NCBI RefSeq assembly: GCF_007989085.1
Contig: NZ_BJVJ01000005.1
Coordinates: 62,001 to 126,000, forward strand
Reading direction: 5' to 3'
Source: Pseudonocardia sulfidoxydans NBRC 16205
Lineage (GTDB): Bacteria > Actinomycetota > Actinomycetes > Mycobacteriales > Pseudonocardiaceae
Length of the DNA: 64,000 nucleotides
Under the pieces are notes generated by a model. It had not been told where the DNA came from. It did no database searches and worked only from the letters and a program-made list of their open reading frames with translations. Below, in pieces: positions 42,230-51,090 of this stretch. How positions within the stretch are numbered: the stretch's first letter is position 1; each line of letters begins with the position of its first letter. The translations under genes were made by a program, and so were the position numbers.

Positions 42230-43549
42230 TCAGGCCGCCGACTCCGGCGCGGCGGAGCACCCGCGGCCGGCGGCGGTGGTGACCGGTTCGCGGGGCCGCG
42301 GCGGGCGGACGACGAGGAACGCGACGAGTCCGGCGACGGTCGCGGCCGTGGCGGCCAGGAAGCCGACCGGGTAGCCGCCGGGGCCCTGGGCGAAGACGGA
42401 GACGAGCAGCGGCCCGCCGACCATCCCCAGCGACACGAACCCCATCGACCAGCCGGTGATGGTGCCGAAGGCGCGGGTGCCGAAGTAGTCGGCGCGCAGG
42501 GCGTTCATGGCCGGGCCGCGCAGGCCCCAGCCCAGCCCGTGCAGCATCGCGGCGGCGAACACGACGACCAGGTTCGACGAGAACGCGAGCACGACGAGGA
42601 CGGCGGTCTGCAGCGCCATGCAGCCGGCGGCGAGGCGGCGTTTGTCGAAGCGGTCGCCGACGACGCCGGTGACGAGCTGTCCGATCAGCTGGGTGACCGA
42701 CATGCCGGCGACGGCGAGGCCCGCGATCGCGAGGTCGAAGCCGCGGCCGTGGGTCATGAGGGGGACGAGGTGCAGGTTCATGGCGCCGACGGCGACGAGC
42801 GCGCATCCGTGCCCGGCGATGAGCAGCCAGAACGCGGAGGTGCGCACAGCGGCGCGCAGGTCCAGGTCGGGTCCGGCGCCGGGTTCGGGCGCGGCGACAG
42901 CGGACACGGCGGCGCCGGGGGCGGCGACCGCGACCCGTCGCCGGCGTGCCACGGCCGGCCCCGGCAGCCACACGCACGCCACCAGCCCGACGACGGTCGT
43001 CACGGCCGCGACGGCGAGGAACGCGGTGCGCCAGCCGGCGGTGTCGAGCAGCCACACGACGGCGGGGACGAGCAGCCCGCCGAGGGCGATGCCGCTGGGC
43101 AGCAGGCCGAGGGCGAGGGTGCGCCGGTGGGTGAGCGACTGGACGACGGCGACGGTCAGCGGCGTGATCCCGGCGGCGGAGCAGCCGAGGGAGACCACGA
43201 CGACGGCGCCGATGAACCCGCCGGAGCTGCCGGCGTGGGCGACCATGACGCAGCCGGCGGCGGTGAGCAGCGTCCCGAGGGCGGCGACGGCACGGGTGCC
43301 GAACCGGTCGCAGGCCCAGCCGGTGACGGGCGAGATGGTGCCGTTGCCGAGCTGGATGATCGCGAACGCGACGGCGACGATGCCGGGGCTCCAGCCGGTG
43401 TCGGCGGTGATCGCGACGAGGTAGGCGCCGAACGCGCTGATCACGCACCCGGTCTGGACGAGCAACAGTACGGAACCGGCGACGACGACACCCCAGCCCG
43501 TCCCCCGTCGCGACGTTGCGATCGGGGGCCGGGTGCGACGGGCGCTCAG
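42230..43549 (-). CDS. MFS transporter (12 transmembrane segments)
   Basis: A 439-residue major facilitator. It has about 12 hydrophobic segments, the loop GWACDRFGTRAVAALGTLLT after helix 2 and GVVGDRFDKRRLAAGCMALQ in the second half, with a central charged loop (ARRRRVAV). It resembles oxalate/formate-like (OFA) or CynX-like carriers of organic anions. The start is odd: the first in-frame ATG or GTG lies inside helix 1, and the best place is CTG 43549, which overlaps the stop of the ABC ATPase as CTGA, just as other junctions here overlap as ATGA or GTGA. GTG 43636 is the alternative, with a 91-base overlap. Confidence 0.8.
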   Translation of the reverse strand: MSARRTRPPIATSRRGTGWGVVVAGSVLLLVQTGCVISAFGAYLVAITADTGWSPGIVAVAFAIIQLGNGTISPVTGWACDRFGTRAVAALGTLLTAAGCVMVAHAGSSGGFIGAVVVVSLGCSAAGITPLTVAVVQSLTHRRTLALGLLPSGIALGGLLVPAVVWLLDTAGWRTAFLAVAAVTTVVGLVACVWLPGPAVARRRRVAVAAPGAAVSAVAAPEPGAGPDLDLRAAVRTSAFWLLIAGHGCALVAVGAMNLHLVPLMTHGRGFDLAIAGLAVAGMSVTQLIGQLVTGVVGDRFDKRRLAAGCMALQTAVLVVLAFSSNLVVVFAAAMLHGLGWGLRGPAMNALRADYFGTRAFGTITGWSMGFVSLGMVGGPLLVSVFAQGPGGYPVGFLAATAATVAGLVAFLVVRPPRPREPVTTAAGRGCSAAPESAA

Positions 43550-44616
43550 CTGTCCGCGGGGGCCGGTGCGGTCCCGTTGGTCGTGGAGTCGCCCGCGACC
43601 GCCGAGGCCGGGGTGTCGAGGATCGGGTGGTGACACGCGGTGACGCGGCCGGGGGCCACCTCCCGCATCTCGGGCACCGCGGCGGCGCACCGCTCGGTGG
43701 CCAGCGGGCAGCGGGTGCGGAACCGGCAGCCGCTGGGCGGCGAGACGGGTGAGGGCATCTCGCCGGTGCCGAGCTCGCCGCGCTGCGCACCCTCCATCGA
43801 CGGGATCGAGGAGACGAGCAGCCGCGTGTAGGGGTGCACGGGGGCGTCGAAGAGCGCCTCGGTGGGCCCGAGCTCGCAGATCCGGCCCAGGTACATGACG
43901 GCGACGCGGTCGCTGATGTTGCGGACGACGCCCAGGTCGTGGGCGATGAACACGAGCGTGAGGCCGTAGCGGGCCTTCATGTCCTCGAGCAGGTTGAGGA
44001 TCTGGGCCTGCACGGACACGTCGAGCGCCGAGACGGGCTCGTCGCAGATCAGTACCTCCGGCTCGAGCACCAGGGCCCGCGCGATGGAGACGCGCTGGCA
44101 CTGGCCGCCGGAGAACTGGTGCGGGCGCCGGTCGGCGACCTGGTCGAGGTCGAGTCCGACGGCGCGCAGCACCTCGGGCACGATCGTGGCCTTCTCGGCG
44201 CCGCGGCCCCAGACGACGAGCGGGTCGCCGACGATGTCGGGGATCCGCCGGCGCGGGTTCAGCGACGAGATGGGGTCCTGGAAGATCATCTGCAGCTTGG
44301 GCCGCAGCTTGCGGACCTCCTCCGCCGACAGCGACGCGAGGTCGCGGCCGTCGAAGTGGACGGCGCCGCCGGTGGGCCTGGGCAGCTGCATGATGGCGCG
44401 TCCGGTGGTGGACTTGCCGCAGCCGGACTCGCCGACAAGCCCGAGGGTCTCGCCGCGGCGGACCTCCAGGTTGATCCCCGAGACGGCGTGGACGATCTCG
44501 CCGGCCCCGGCGGGGAACTCGACGACGAGGTCCTCCAGCCGCAGGACGACCTCCCCGGTGGGCTGGTCCTCGGTCGGCTCGTGAAGGACGACGCTGCTGT
44601 CGGTCGTGCTGCTCAT
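43546..44616 (-). CDS. ABC transporter ATP-binding protein (DppF/OppF type)
   Basis: A 356-residue ATPase of the peptide/nickel importer family. Walker A is GESGCGKST (near 57-65), the Q-loop is MIFQDPISSLNPR, the signature is FSGGQCQRVSIAR and Walker B is VLICDEPVSALD. The C-terminal oligopeptide domain shows HPYTRLLVSSIP and CRFRTRCPLATERC, with Cys residues often linked to an Fe-S cluster in this family. ATG 44616 overlaps the second ATPase gene by 4 bases. It drives import with the permeases and binding protein upstream. Confidence 0.93.
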   Translation of the reverse strand: MSSTTDSSVVLHEPTEDQPTGEVVLRLEDLVVEFPAGAGEIVHAVSGINLEVRRGETLGLVGESGCGKSTTGRAIMQLPRPTGGAVHFDGRDLASLSAEEVRKLRPKLQMIFQDPISSLNPRRRIPDIVGDPLVVWGRGAEKATIVPEVLRAVGLDLDQVADRRPHQFSGGQCQRVSIARALVLEPEVLICDEPVSALDVSVQAQILNLLEDMKARYGLTLVFIAHDLGVVRNISDRVAVMYLGRICELGPTEALFDAPVHPYTRLLVSSIPSMEGAQRGELGTGEMPSPVSPPSGCRFRTRCPLATERCAAAVPEMREVAPGRVTACHHPILDTPASAVAGDSTTNGTAPAPADS

Positions 44617-45782
44617 GCGGGCACCATCTCCCCCGTCACCGGCGTCCCGGCGGCGGTCTCACCGCGTTCGGCGTTGACCCGGCGCGCCTGCGCGTTCTCG
44701 GGTGTCCCCACCGGGTACCAGCACCGGTAGGAGTGGTCGACGGCCGCGCCGCCGGGCAGGGCGGCCGCGTCGCGCAGGGGCGGCTCCTCGGTGAGGCACC
44801 TGTCCTGCGCGTATGGGCAGCGCGGGCTGAACCGGCAGCCCGTCGGCGGGGCCAGCAGGTCCGGTGGGCGGCCCGGGATGACGGCGAGCCGGACGTGGTT
44901 GGGCCCGGTGATCGGCGGGACCGCGTTCATGAGCGCCTCGGTGTAGGGCATCCGGGGCGCGTCGAACAGGTCCTTGGTGGGTGCGGTCTCGACGATGCGC
45001 CCGGCGTACATGACGGCGATCCGGTCGCTGCGGCTGCGCACGACCCGCAGGTCGTGGGTGACCAGCAGCATCGCCATGCCCAGCCGTGACTGCAGGTCGC
45101 CGAGCAGGTCGAGGATCTGGGCCTGGACGGTGACGTCGAGGGCGGTGGTGGGCTCGTCGGCGAGCAGCAGCCGCGGGCTGCACGAGAGCGCGATGGCGAT
45201 GGTGACGCGCTGGCGCATGCCGCCGGAGAGCTCGTGCGGGTACTGCCGCACGCGACGCTCGGGCTCGGACAGCCCGACCGAGCGCAGCAGCTCGACCGCG
45301 CGGGCGTTCGCGTCCTGCTTCGACAGCTTCTGGTGCAGGATCAGCGTCTCGGTGATCTGGGCGCCGATCCGCTTGACCGGGTTGAGCGAGGTCATCGGGT
45401 CCTGCAGGACCAGCGCGATCTCCTTGCCCCACACCGCGGACAGGCCTTTGGCGTCGAGCTCGGTGAGCGTGCTGCCGTCGAAGGTGACGGTGCCGCTGAC
45501 CTCGGTGTCGCGGCTGCCGGCGATGAGACCCATGACGCGTCGGGTGAAGACGGTCTTGCCGGAGCCGGACTCCCCGACGACGGCGAGGACCTCGCCCTCC
45601 GACAGCGACAGCGACACTCCTTCGACGGCGTGCACGACGCCGTTGCGGGTGTGGAAACGGACGTGGACGTCGTCGACGGTGAGCAGGGCGCCGTCCTCGT
45701 AGCCCTCGCGGCGGGCGTGCTTGCCGGTCGGGGCGGTCGCAGTCGTGGGGGCCTTCTCGGCCCGGGGCATCGTCGGGCGCAT
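44613..45782 (-). CDS. ABC transporter ATP-binding protein (DppD/OppD type)
   Basis: A 389-residue ATPase. Walker A is GESGSGKTVFTRR, the Q-loop VLQDPMTSLNPVKRIG, the signature HELSGGMRQRVTIAIAL and Walker B LLLADEPTTALDVT. The C-terminal domain has MPYTEALMNAVPPI, PPTGCRFSPRCPYAQDRC. A long charged N-terminal tail (about 30 residues) precedes the domain. ATG 45782 overlaps the permease stop (ATGA). Its partner ATPase gene follows with the same overlap. Confidence 0.93.
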   Translation of the reverse strand: MRPTMPRAEKAPTTATAPTGKHARREGYEDGALLTVDDVHVRFHTRNGVVHAVEGVSLSLSEGEVLAVVGESGSGKTVFTRRVMGLIAGSRDTEVSGTVTFDGSTLTELDAKGLSAVWGKEIALVLQDPMTSLNPVKRIGAQITETLILHQKLSKQDANARAVELLRSVGLSEPERRVRQYPHELSGGMRQRVTIAIALSCSPRLLLADEPTTALDVTVQAQILDLLGDLQSRLGMAMLLVTHDLRVVRSRSDRIAVMYAGRIVETAPTKDLFDAPRMPYTEALMNAVPPITGPNHVRLAVIPGRPPDLLAPPTGCRFSPRCPYAQDRCLTEEPPLRDAAALPGGAAVDHSYRCWYPVGTPENAQARRVNAERGETAAGTPVTGEMVPA

Positions 45783-46753
45783 CACAGGTTGCTCTCCCTG
45801 ACCTCGAACAGCTTGCGGCTCCGCTCGCCGACGTAGTTGATGGCCAGCACGGTCAGGAACATGACCGCGGCGGGGATCAGCGAGATGTGCGGGTACTCGA
45901 TCAGCTGGGTGCGCCCGCCGGCGATCATGCCGCCCCACGAGGGGGTGGGCGGTGGGATGCCCAGGCCGAGGAAGCTCAGCGAGCCCTCCACGACGATGAA
46001 GACGCCGACCATGATGAACCCGTACGCGGCGACCGGCATCACGACGTTGGGGGCGATCTCGCGCAGGATGATCCGCATCGGTCGGCATCCGTAGGCGCGG
46101 GCGGCCTGCACGAACTCCCGCTGGGTGACGACGAGGGTCGTCGCCCGGGCGAGCCGGATGAACGTCGGCACCGACAGGATGGCGAGGCCGACGATCAGGT
46201 TGGTGAGGCTGGCCCCGAGGATCGCGACGATCGCGATGATCAGGACGAGGCCCGGGAACGCGAGCACGACGTCGGTGACCAGGGCGAGGACGCGTTCGGT
46301 GCGGCCGCGGAAGTAGCCGGCGACCATGCCGAGGATGCCGCCGACGACCGCGCCGAGCAGCACCGCGCACAGGCCGACGAGCAGCGACGCCCGGGCGCCG
46401 TAGATGATGCGCGAGAGGTTGTCGCGGCCGAGGGTGTCCCCGCCCAGCCAGTGCTGCGGGGTGATGCCGCCGAAGACGTTGTTGTAGTCGGGGACGGCGG
46501 GGTCCCACAGCGGCAGCAGGGGCGCGAAGATCGCCGAGATCACGATGGCCGCGATCCAGAACAGGGCGAGGTACCAGCCGAACGGCGTGCGCCGGCGGCG
46601 GGCCTTGGCCGGCGCGGTCGCCGTGGCCCCGGTGACGGGCTCGACGAGGTCGAGGTCGGCGGAGGTGATCTCGGAGTCGGTGGCGTCGCGGTCGGCGACG
46701 GCCGCCTTCTGCAGGCTCGTGGTGGTGGTGGTCGTCTTCGGGCTGTCAGGCAT
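45782..46753 (-). CDS. ABC transporter permease (DppC/OppC type)
   Basis: A 323-residue permease. After a polar N-terminus rich in Thr come the OppC N-terminal helix (FGWYLALFWIAAIVISAIFA), HWLGGDTLGRDNLSRIIYGA and six core helices. The EAA loop is REFVQAARAYGCRPMRIILR with EIAPN. It forms the channel with the DppB-type permease, whose gene overlaps it by 8 bases. The late motif EGSLSFLGLGIPPPTPSWG is typical. Confidence 0.93.
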   Translation of the reverse strand: MPDSPKTTTTTTSLQKAAVADRDATDSEITSADLDLVEPVTGATATAPAKARRRRTPFGWYLALFWIAAIVISAIFAPLLPLWDPAVPDYNNVFGGITPQHWLGGDTLGRDNLSRIIYGARASLLVGLCAVLLGAVVGGILGMVAGYFRGRTERVLALVTDVVLAFPGLVLIIAIVAILGASLTNLIVGLAILSVPTFIRLARATTLVVTQREFVQAARAYGCRPMRIILREIAPNVVMPVAAYGFIMVGVFIVVEGSLSFLGLGIPPPTPSWGGMIAGGRTQLIEYPHISLIPAAVMFLTVLAINYVGERSRKLFEVRESNL

Positions 46754-47789
46754 CGCGGCGCACCCGGGGGTCGAGGACGAGGTAGAGCAGGTCGATGATC
46801 ATGTTGATCACGACGTAGGCCACGGCGACGAAGAGCAGTCCGCCTTGGAGCAGCATGTAGTCGCGGTTGAACACCGCCTGCACGATCATCTGGCCCAGGC
46901 CCGGGATCGCGAAGAGCGTCTCCACGATGACGGTCCCGCCCAGGAGCCGTCCGATGTTCACCCCGGAGAGGGTGATCAGCGAGAACGACGAGGGCCGCAG
47001 TGCGTGGCGCAGCAGGATGGTCCGTGGTCCGAGGCCCTTGGACCGCGCCATCAGGATGTAGTCCTCCTGCAGCGTCGAGATCATGTCCGAGCGCAGGAGT
47101 TGTCGGTAGACCGCCGCCTCCGCGATCATCAGCGTCAGGCACGGCAGGATGATCGTTCTGATGTTGTCGAGCGGGTCGGTGAAGAAGCTGGTGTACCCGG
47201 TGGCGGGCAGGATGCTGGTGAGCCCGCCGGCGAACAGCACGATCAGGACCATGCCGAACACGAACTGCGGCATCGCGGCGGCGCCGAACCCGATGGTCAT
47301 CGAGGTGCGGTCGACGAAGCGGCCCGGCCGGTAGGCCGAGTAGACGGCCAGCGGCACCGCGACGAGCAGTGCCAGGACCTGGGCGATGATCGTCAGCTCG
47401 AACGTCACCGGGATGCGCTGCGCGAGCGCCTCGGTGACGGGCTGGCCGGTGCGGAACGAGCGGCCCAGGTCGCCGGTGACGACACCGCCGAGCCAGTCGA
47501 CGTAACGGACGAGCATCGGCCGGTCGAGGCCGAGGTCGGCGCGGACCTGCGCGACCTGCGCGGGGGTGGCGTTGTCACCGGCGACGACGACGGCGGCGTC
47601 GCCGGGGAGCAGGTCGATCACGACGAACGACAGGAACGTCACCGCGATCAGCACGATGAGCAGGTGGACCAGCCGGCGCCGGATCCGCCGCACGGCCGCC
47701 TTGCGCCGGCCCCCGCGCGGCGCCCTGCCCGGCGCCTCGCCGGGTGGCGCGGTCGTGGTCGGTGGTGTCGCGATGGTCATCTCTGCCAT
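46746..47789 (-). CDS. ABC transporter permease (DppB/OppB type)
   Basis: A 347-residue permease. It begins with a polar tail (about 40 residues), then LVHLLIVLIAVTFLSFVVID, LLPGDAA, the family stretch ADLGLDRPMLVRYVDWLGGV and GDLGRSF. The EAA loop is EDYILMARSKGLGPRTILLR. VETLFAIPGLGQMIVQAVFN is conserved in the family. It lies 117 bases after the binding-protein gene, which leads the operon; that gap is GC-rich with possible short hairpins but no gene. Confidence 0.93.
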   Translation of the reverse strand: MAEMTIATPPTTTAPPGEAPGRAPRGGRRKAAVRRIRRRLVHLLIVLIAVTFLSFVVIDLLPGDAAVVVAGDNATPAQVAQVRADLGLDRPMLVRYVDWLGGVVTGDLGRSFRTGQPVTEALAQRIPVTFELTIIAQVLALLVAVPLAVYSAYRPGRFVDRTSMTIGFGAAAMPQFVFGMVLIVLFAGGLTSILPATGYTSFFTDPLDNIRTIILPCLTLMIAEAAVYRQLLRSDMISTLQEDYILMARSKGLGPRTILLRHALRPSSFSLITLSGVNIGRLLGGTVIVETLFAIPGLGQMIVQAVFNRDYMLLQGGLLFVAVAYVVINMIIDLLYLVLDPRVRRDA

Positions 47790-47906
47790 GACGGCCTCAG
47801 CTCTCCCGTGGCGGCAACGCTGCGACCAGCGGGGTGTCGATGTCGACGGGTCCGACCGGGCCCGCCCCGCCGGGGCCGCCCGGTGGGGCGTCCCGGCCGG
47901 GGAGGG

Positions 47907-49535
47907 TCACCGGTCGACCCAGGTGTTCGCGTAGAACATGTCGCGCGAGGTGTACCGGTCGATGCCCTTGACCTCCGGCTTCGTGATCGTCGACAGGTAG
48001 CTGCGGCTGAAGAACGCTACGGGCAGGTCCTTGCCGACGATCGACTCGACCTGCTGGTAGGCCTGGGTGCGGGCGGCGTCGTCGCTGGTGGCGGCGGCCT
48101 GGTCGAGCAGCTGGTCGACCTGCGGGTTGGCGTACTTGCCGTAGTTCGTGTTGCCGCCGCTGTGCAGCAGGCGCGACGCGCCCGGGTAGGGGGAGTCGAA
48201 GCCACCGACCCACGTCGTGAGCTGGAAGTCGTTGCTCTGCACGACCTTCGACGAGAACTGCGCGAGGTCGTAGTACTCGACGTCGATGGTGATGCCGATG
48301 GCGGCCATCTGCGCCTGGATGAACTCGCCCATCGCGCGGCGGGCGGTCGTCGTCTTGAACGTGAAGGTGGGGTCGCCGCCGGAGGCCTTGTACTCGTCGA
48401 CGAGCGCTTTCGCCCTGGCCGGGTCGTAGGCCGGCCATTCCTGGGAGGCGGCGTCGGTGTGGTAGGCGCTGGTCTCCTCGAACAGGCTCTTGGCCGTGAC
48501 GAGCCGGTTGTTGTACTGGCTCGCGCCGAGCGCGTTGAGGTCGAAGCCGCGGATGATGGCCTCGCGCATGCGCCGGTCGTCGAAGGGCGCCTTGGCGAAG
48601 TTGAAGTACAGGTACTCCCCCGCGTTGCCGGGGCCGTAGTAGACCTTCAGGTTCGGGTTGTTCAGCGCCGGCACGAGCTCCTGGCTGTAGCCGCCGAACG
48701 CGACGTCGACGTCACCGTTCTGGATGGAGGCGAGCCGCGAGTCGGTGTCGGGGATCGGCCGGAACTCGAGCGTGTCGAGGTGCGGCAGGCCCTGCTGCCA
48801 GTACGTCGGGTTCTTTCCGAACGTGGCGTGCGAGTCCGGGATCCACTCGACGAAGGTGAACGGCCCGGCGCCGACGGGGTGGCGGCCGATGTCGGTGCCG
48901 TACTGCGCCAACGCCGCGGGCGAGACGATCAGGCCGAGGCTGCCGTAGGTGATCGGCTGGGCGAAGACCGTCGGGAACACACCCAGCGGCGCCTTGAGCG
49001 CGAAGCGCACCGTGTACGGGTCGGTCGCGGTCATCGACGCGATCTGCGCGGCGTAGGCGTGCGCGGGCGAGGACACCTTGTCGATGTGGCGCTGCACGTT
49101 GGTGATGACGGCCTGCGCGTCGAGCGGGGTGCCGTCGGAGAACGTCACCTCGGGCCGCAGCACGAGGTCCCAGGTCTTCCCCTGGTCGGGCGAGGTCATG
49201 GACTTCGCCATGAACGGTTCGGCCTTGCCGTCGGGGGTCAGCTTCATCAGCGAGTCGTAGACGGCCATCGCGGCCATGTTCGAGTTCTGGACCGTCGGGT
49301 CGTAGCTGACGATCTCGCGGTCCGTGCCCAGGACGAGCGTTCCGCCGTTCTCGGGGGTCCCGTCGGCCGCGAGGTCGGAGCCGTAGGGGTTGACCGCGCC
49401 GATCGGGCCGCCGTCGTTGGGCTTGCCGCCGCCGGCGGCGCCGCAGCCGGCGACGACGACGAGCAGGCCGAGCAGCGCCACGAGGATCGTGACGACTCTT
49501 CCGGCCGACCGGGTCCGTGCGGGACGGATCCGCAT
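47907..49535 (-). CDS. ABC transporter substrate-binding lipoprotein (SBP_bac_5 family)
   Basis: A 542-residue extracytoplasmic binding protein. The signal peptide has RIRPARTRSAGR and a hydrophobic core, ending in the lipobox VVAGC with the lipidated Cys at 31. GGTLVLGTDREIVSYDPTVQ starts the mature family domain; VFSDGTPLDA-like VTFSDGTPLDAQAVITNVQ and VGAGPFTFVEW follow. ATG 49535 is chosen for GGAGAG 9 bases upstream; ATG 49547 is an alternative. It leads a five-gene importer operon. Cargo may be a peptide, nickel chelate or small organic acid; the nearby aromatic genes make an aromatic acid conceivable. Confidence 0.93.
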   Translation of the reverse strand: MRIRPARTRSAGRVVTILVALLGLLVVVAGCGAAGGGKPNDGGPIGAVNPYGSDLAADGTPENGGTLVLGTDREIVSYDPTVQNSNMAAMAVYDSLMKLTPDGKAEPFMAKSMTSPDQGKTWDLVLRPEVTFSDGTPLDAQAVITNVQRHIDKVSSPAHAYAAQIASMTATDPYTVRFALKAPLGVFPTVFAQPITYGSLGLIVSPAALAQYGTDIGRHPVGAGPFTFVEWIPDSHATFGKNPTYWQQGLPHLDTLEFRPIPDTDSRLASIQNGDVDVAFGGYSQELVPALNNPNLKVYYGPGNAGEYLYFNFAKAPFDDRRMREAIIRGFDLNALGASQYNNRLVTAKSLFEETSAYHTDAASQEWPAYDPARAKALVDEYKASGGDPTFTFKTTTARRAMGEFIQAQMAAIGITIDVEYYDLAQFSSKVVQSNDFQLTTWVGGFDSPYPGASRLLHSGGNTNYGKYANPQVDQLLDQAAATSDDAARTQAYQQVESIVGKDLPVAFFSRSYLSTITKPEVKGIDRYTSRDMFYANTWVDR

Positions 49536-49624
49536 GTGACTCTCCATCGAGGTTCGTGGCGCGCACCGCGCGCGAGGGTGGGAGCGGGCCGCCCCGGCCG
49601 AGGGGCCGTCAGGACCGGGGTGCG

Positions 49625-49654
49625 GGCCGGGGGACGCCGGGACGTCCCCCGGCC
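49625..49654 (-). terminator. Terminator hairpin after the Rieske oxygenase gene
   Basis: A perfect 12-bp stem GGCCGGGGGACG / CGTCCCCCGGCC with the 6-base loop CCGGGA, starting 4 bases after the oxygenase stop codon in the direction of transcription. It separates the aromatic operon from the ABC importer operon on the same strand. Confidence 0.75.
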
Positions 49655-49658
49655 GCGG

Positions 49659-51014
49659 TCAGGTGCCTGCCGACGGCAGCGGGTTGCGGTCGCGGATGCC
49701 GTCGACGTCCATCTCGATGACCGTCGGGTCCTCGTTGGTGCCGAGGATGCGCCAGTCCTCGTCGGTCTCGAGGATCTTCTCGGCGGAGCGGATGGTGCGG
49801 TAGTCGAGGTCGCCGGCGACCGCCGGTGCCTCGCCGCCCTCGCGGACCTTCTTCGCGGCGGCGATGAGCTGGCGGCGCATCCGGATGATCGCCTTGTCGG
49901 AGGTGCCGAGGCGCTCCTGGGTGCGGTCGTAGATCGGGCCCATCGACTCGGTGACCATGAGGTCCTGGCTGACGAACTCGGCGACGCCGGAGTAGCTGAA
50001 GTCGCGCTGGTGGTCGCGGTCGATGCCGTAGTCGTTCCCGGCGGTGTACTCGCGCGGGATGATCCCGTTGCCGTTGACCTCGGCGCGGCCGAACTTGAAT
50101 GGGCTCACCGAGAACAGGTTGGGGCCGCCGATGTCGCGCGGGTTGGTCACCTCGCGGGTGGTGATGCTGTAGCGCCAGCAGTTCTCGTCGTCGATCGGGA
50201 CGAAGATGCCGAGCCGGCAGCCCCACGGGACGGTGGCGATCGCGGTGATGTAGGGGAAGCAGAACGCGCTCATCCGGACGTGCTTATGCCCGTTGGGCGT
50301 CGTCCGGATGCCGACGTACTTGAACCCGTACCAGGTGTCCTCGATCTCCAGGCGCGGCGCGCGGTCGTGGAGCCAGAACTTCCAGGACTGCGGGTTCGAC
50401 GGGTAGCCGGGCTTGTCGCTGCCGTCGTCGGGGATGTCGGGGACGGCGTGGAACTGGTGCAGCCACGAGATGTGGGAGGTGTCGAGGTTGCCCTCCATCG
50501 CCTGCACCCAGTTGCAGGTGGTGTGCAGCTTGGTGGCCGACACGTGCTCCGGGGCCAGCGTCTCGGTGCCGAAGTCGCGGAACGGGGTCAGCTGCTCGCG
50601 TGGGCCCATGTAGGTCCACACGACGCCACCGGACTCGTGCGTCGGGTAGCTGGTGATCTTGACCTTGTCCTTGAACACGCTCTGCGGCGGCTCGCTGGGC
50701 ATGTCGACGCAGTTGCCGTCGCGGTCGAACTTCCAGCCGTGGTACGGGCAGCGCAGCCCGCACTCCTCGTTGCGGCCGAACCACAGCGAGGCGCCGCGGT
50801 GCGGGCAGTTCTCCTGGACCAGCCCGATCCTGCCGTCGGTGTCGCGGAAGGCGACCAGGTCCTCGCCCAGCAGACGCACCCGGACGGGGTCGCCGTCGGG
50901 GGTGGGGGCCTCGCTGACGAGCAGTGCAGGGGTCCAGTAGCGGCGCAGCAGGTCACCCATGGGCGTGCCGGGGCCGACCCGGCACATGAGGTCGTTGTCC
51001 TCCGCTGACAGCAT
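49659..51014 (-). CDS. Rieske non-heme iron oxygenase, phthalate/vanillate-type large subunit
   Basis: A 451-residue oxygenase. The Rieske cluster ligands are C70 and H72 (ENCPHRGASLWFGR) and C89 and H92 (GLRCPYHGWKFD). The catalytic iron site is in NWVQAMEGNLDTSHISWLH with D178, H181 and H186. The overall layout is that of the phthalate 4,5-dioxygenase group, which also contains O-demethylases. ATG 51014 has AAGGA 6 bases upstream. It is the third gene after galB-galC-like genes, so it probably makes or demethylates the ring substrate that they finish. Its reductase is not in the window. Confidence 0.93.
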   Translation of the reverse strand: MLSAEDNDLMCRVGPGTPMGDLLRRYWTPALLVSEAPTPDGDPVRVRLLGEDLVAFRDTDGRIGLVQENCPHRGASLWFGRNEECGLRCPYHGWKFDRDGNCVDMPSEPPQSVFKDKVKITSYPTHESGGVVWTYMGPREQLTPFRDFGTETLAPEHVSATKLHTTCNWVQAMEGNLDTSHISWLHQFHAVPDIPDDGSDKPGYPSNPQSWKFWLHDRAPRLEIEDTWYGFKYVGIRTTPNGHKHVRMSAFCFPYITAIATVPWGCRLGIFVPIDDENCWRYSITTREVTNPRDIGGPNLFSVSPFKFGRAEVNGNGIIPREYTAGNDYGIDRDHQRDFSYSGVAEFVSQDLMVTESMGPIYDRTQERLGTSDKAIIRMRRQLIAAAKKVREGGEAPAVAGDLDYRTIRSAEKILETDEDWRILGTNEDPTVIEMDVDGIRDRNPLPSAGT

Positions 51015-51090
51015 CGTCGTCCTTCTTTCCGGATCGGTGGTCGGCCGGTGGTGGGGCCGGTCGTCCGCGGTGGCGGCGGCCGGCCGATCG

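Noticed and set aside
46545..51008. A 1487-codon open frame on the plus strand
   Set aside because: It is antisense to the ABC transporter permeases, binding protein and Rieske oxygenase, all of which have clear motifs. Its own translation is low-complexity Val/Gly/Asp/Arg.
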